Assembly (NCBI GenBank): GCA_017307375.1
Contig: JAFKFH010000009.1
Span: 248,001-312,000 of the forward strand
Direction of reading: 5' to 3'
DNA from: Alphaproteobacteria bacterium
GTDB taxonomy: Bacteria; Pseudomonadota; Alphaproteobacteria; Ferrovibrionales; Ferrovibrionaceae
DNA: 64,000 nucleotides
In this document: piece by piece, positions 62,289-64,000 of the stretch
Layout: each line of letters starts with the position of its first letter
Numbering within the stretch: position 1 is the first letter of the stretch
Translations under genes and position numbers: made by a program
Notes under the pieces: model-generated
Told to the model about the DNA's origin: nothing
Seen by the model: only the letters and a program-made list of their open reading frames with translations
Databases searched by the model: none

Positions 62289-62918
62289 ATGTCGCAACCG
62301 TTGATGCCCAAGGCGACTGCCGTGTGGCTCATCGAGAACACCGCGCTGACCTTCCGTCAGATTGCCGATTTCTGCGGCCTGCACGAGCTCGAGGTCAAGG
62401 GGATCGCCGATGGCGAGGTCGCGGTCGGTATCGTCGGCCTCGACCCCGTCGCCAACGGCCAGGTGACCCGCGACGAGATCGCGCGGTGCGAGAAGGACGA
62501 GAACGGCAAGCTGCGGATGATCCAGTCCAAGGTGCCGCTGCCCAAGGTACGGTCGAAGGGTGCCCGCTACACCCCGGTCTCCAAGCGCCAGGACCGGCCG
62601 GACGCGATCGCCTGGCTGCTCAAGTTCCATCCGGAAGTCGCCGACGCCCAGATCCAGAAGCTGCTCGGCACGACCAAGGCGACGATCCAGGCCATTCGCG
62701 ACCGCTCGCACTGGAATGCGCTGAACATCAAGCCGCGCGATCCGGTCAGCCTGGGCATCTGCAGCCAGCTCGAGCTCGACCGCATCGTCCAGTCGGCCCG
62801 CGCCCGCAAGCAGTTGCGCGAGGCGCGCGAAGCCCAGCTGCTCGAAGCGGCTGCGCCCGGCTCGGGCGTCGAGCCGCCGGCGGCCGACGAAGCCTACGAC
62901 GACGAGATCGACGAATAG
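62289..62918 (+). CDS. trcR: DUF1013 protein, TrcR-family cell-cycle regulator
   Basis: This 209-residue protein starts with MPKATAVWLIENTALTFRQI and contains ADFCGLHELEVKGIADGEVA and LLGTTKATIQAIRDRSHWN, the DUF1013 signature; the central part suggests two helix-turn-helix-like segments. In Caulobacter the DUF1013 protein TrcR associates with RNA polymerase and controls cell-cycle transcription. The role here is inferred by family membership. GGAGGG precedes the start. Confidence 0.88.
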   Translation: MSQPLMPKATAVWLIENTALTFRQIADFCGLHELEVKGIADGEVAVGIVGLDPVANGQVTRDEIARCEKDENGKLRMIQSKVPLPKVRSKGARYTPVSKRQDRPDAIAWLLKFHPEVADAQIQKLLGTTKATIQAIRDRSHWNALNIKPRDPVSLGICSQLELDRIVQSARARKQLREAREAQLLEAAAPGSGVEPPAADEAYDDEIDE

Positions 62919-62928
62919 CCGACTTGCC

Positions 62929-62960
62929 CCCCGGGCATGGGCCATGGCCCGCGCCCGGGG
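62929..62960 (+). terminator. Hairpin after trcR
   Basis: CCCCGGGC pairs with GCCCGGGG; the sequence between them also contains GGGCC/GGCCC. It lies between the trcR stop and the end of convergent dinB-like gene. No T-run follows. Confidence 0.45.
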
Positions 62961-62970
62961 CGCACCCTGA

Positions 62971-63504
62971 CTAGAGGCCCAGCAGGTCCAGTTCCGCCCG
63001 CCTCAGCCCCTCGTCTTCTTCCAGGAAAAATTCATCGAGTTGCGGCGGCGGGACGCTGGTGCCCGACAGCATCGCGTGGGCCTGCCCGCGATGGTGAATC
63101 TGGTGCACGAAGAGATGCGGCAGCGTGGTGCCGACGGTGTTTGCCACCGGCCCGCGCGCGCGGTCCATGATCACCGCCCGGTCGAGCATCGCATCGGTCA
63201 GCCCGTCGCAGAAGGCGATCAGCCGCCGGTCGGTGGCGCGCTGCGCGGCCTCGTATGCGGCGATGTCGGGATGCGGGATGCGGGGATCGAGCACCCGCCG
63301 GCCCAGTCCGCCCTGTTCGAGGGCGTCGAGATAGAGCCAGTCGACGATCAGGATATGGTTGAGGGTCGCGGCGAGCGACGGGAAGAAGCCGGTACGCGGG
63401 GCGGCGAACTCGCCGGGGCCGAGGGCCCGGCAGGCGACGAGCAGCCGATGGTTCGACCAGGCATTGTTCCGGGCCATCGCCTGGAAATGCCTGGCCAGTG
63501 CCAT
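62971..63504 (-). CDS. DinB-family protein
   Basis: This 177-residue four-helix protein has the start FQAMARNNAWSNHRLL, the metal-site histidine of LNHILIVDW and the C-terminal HQIHHRGQAHAML. These His positions make the DinB/YfiT metal site. The group includes bacillithiol and glutathione-type transferases and stress proteins; the activity here is unknown. It is 12 bp downstream of efp on the same strand and probably shares its transcript. Confidence 0.88.
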   Translation of the reverse strand: MALARHFQAMARNNAWSNHRLLVACRALGPGEFAAPRTGFFPSLAATLNHILIVDWLYLDALEQGGLGRRVLDPRIPHPDIAAYEAAQRATDRRLIAFCDGLTDAMLDRAVIMDRARGPVANTVGTTLPHLFVHQIHHRGQAHAMLSGTSVPPPQLDEFFLEEDEGLRRAELDLLGL

Positions 63505-63516
63505 CGGCGGGCTTCC

Positions 63517-64000
63517 TCAGTCCTTCGAGCGCTCGAGGTACTCGGCGTCGGGGATCGTCACGACGACGCGGGTACCCTGGGCGACATGCGGCGGCACCAT
63601 CGTGCGCACGCCGTTCGACAGAATCGCCGGCTTGTAGGACGAGGCAGCGGTCTGCCCCTTCACGACCGGCTCGGTCTCGACGATTTCGAGCGTCGCGGTC
63701 TGCGGCAGTTCGATCGCCACCGGGCGGCCTTCGTAGAGGCTCAGCCGGACCGGCATGCTTTCCTGCAGGAAGGCCGCGCCCGGGCCGATGACGTCGGCCG
63801 GCACCTCGACCTGGTCGTAGGTCTCGACATCCATGAAGGTGTAGGCGCCGTCGGCGCCGAACAGATAGGTGAAGTCGCGCTCGTCGATATAGACGCGCTC
63901 GACCGATTCCGAGGTGCGATAGCGCTCGTTGGTCTTGACGCCGTCGGCAACGCCGCGCATCTCGACATGGGTGATCGCATTGCCCTTGCCGGGAATGATG
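63517..64000 (-). CDS. efp: Elongation factor P, 5' end outside the window
   Basis: This is the C-terminal 160 residues of EF-P, running off the right edge. The visible region begins inside the N-terminal KOW-like domain, where IIPGKGNAITHVE includes the lysine that is modified in other EF-Ps. YIDERDFTYLFGADGAYTFMD and RVVVTIPDAEYLERSKD are family-typical. EF-P relieves ribosome stalling at proline runs. About 27 N-terminal residues are missing. Confidence 0.95.
   Translation of the reverse strand, partial: IIPGKGNAITHVEMRGVADGVKTNERYRTSESVERVYIDERDFTYLFGADGAYTFMDVETYDQVEVPADVIGPGAAFLQESMPVRLSLYEGRPVAIELPQTATLEIVETEPVVKGQTAASSYKPAILSNGVRTMVPPHVAQGTRVVVTIPDAEYLERSKD

Overview
The window is GC-rich, gene-dense bacterial chromosome that reads as an alphaproteobacterium. 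The evidence is a DivL-type pseudokinase beside ahcY, a DUF1013 (TrcR-family) gene beside a quinone oxidoreductase and a DUF1192 gene, a TIGR02444 protein, DUF465 proteins and a small heat-shock gene with a ROSE-like leader. The order is probably Rhodospirillales-like, but that cannot be settled from this sequence. No rRNA, tRNA, CRISPR array or intact insertion sequence was recognised.

Layout. 1-4.3 kb: end of an outer-membrane protein gene, glutamyl-Q tRNA(Asp) synthetase, an esterase, a membrane diguanylate cyclase and a short-chain dehydrogenase. 4.3-8.5 kb: ahcY with a promoter, candidate operator and strong terminator, then divL (phosphoacceptor His replaced by Tyr) and a META-domain lipoprotein. 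8.5-17 kb: ferredoxin-NADP reductase, phenylalanine hydroxylase divergent from an Lrp/AsnC regulator with a long inverted repeat between them, a Pat-like acyltransferase, a GGDEF protein, two DUF465 genes and ubiX. 17-25.9 kb: two acyl-CoA synthetases, a TSUP permease, gamma-glutamyltransferase, an MFS permease and an unknown protein. 25.9-33.1 kb: an ABC ATPase/permease pair without a binding protein, a DUF1007/NicO metal-export pair, and PutA with two GTTGCA operators. 33.1-42 kb: porin, an apparently inactive IS1595-type transposase relative, a dehydrogenase, a CHASE-PAS histidine kinase, two unknown membrane proteins and a GGDEF-EAL protein.

42.0-57.5 kb is the most interesting part: a self-contained non-contractile phage tail module. 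It encodes tail tube, tail assembly chaperone with a G/GT-type -1 frameshift, a 2034-residue tape measure, hub and minor tail proteins, and a fibre/adhesin cassette with two paralogous fibre genes around a glycine-rich protein. It sits directly between a c-di-GMP gene and rpmE. No head, terminase, integrase or lysis gene is present. It could be an F-type tailocin-like particle, a domesticated tail or a prophage remnant.

57.5-64 kb: rpmE, hsp20 with a sigma-32-like promoter and ROSE-like leader, a hydrolase/metY/DUF1192 operon, a quinone oxidoreductase, a TrcR-family regulator, a DinB protein and the 3' part of efp.

Connections. PrpE carries the lysine that Pat-type acetyltransferases modify, and a Pat-like gene lies 8 kb away. 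AhcY and MetY both belong to methionine/homocysteine metabolism. DivL and TrcR are both cell-cycle factors in Caulobacter. Four genes (three GGDEF or GGDEF-EAL proteins and one CHASE kinase) point to c-di-GMP and two-component signalling.
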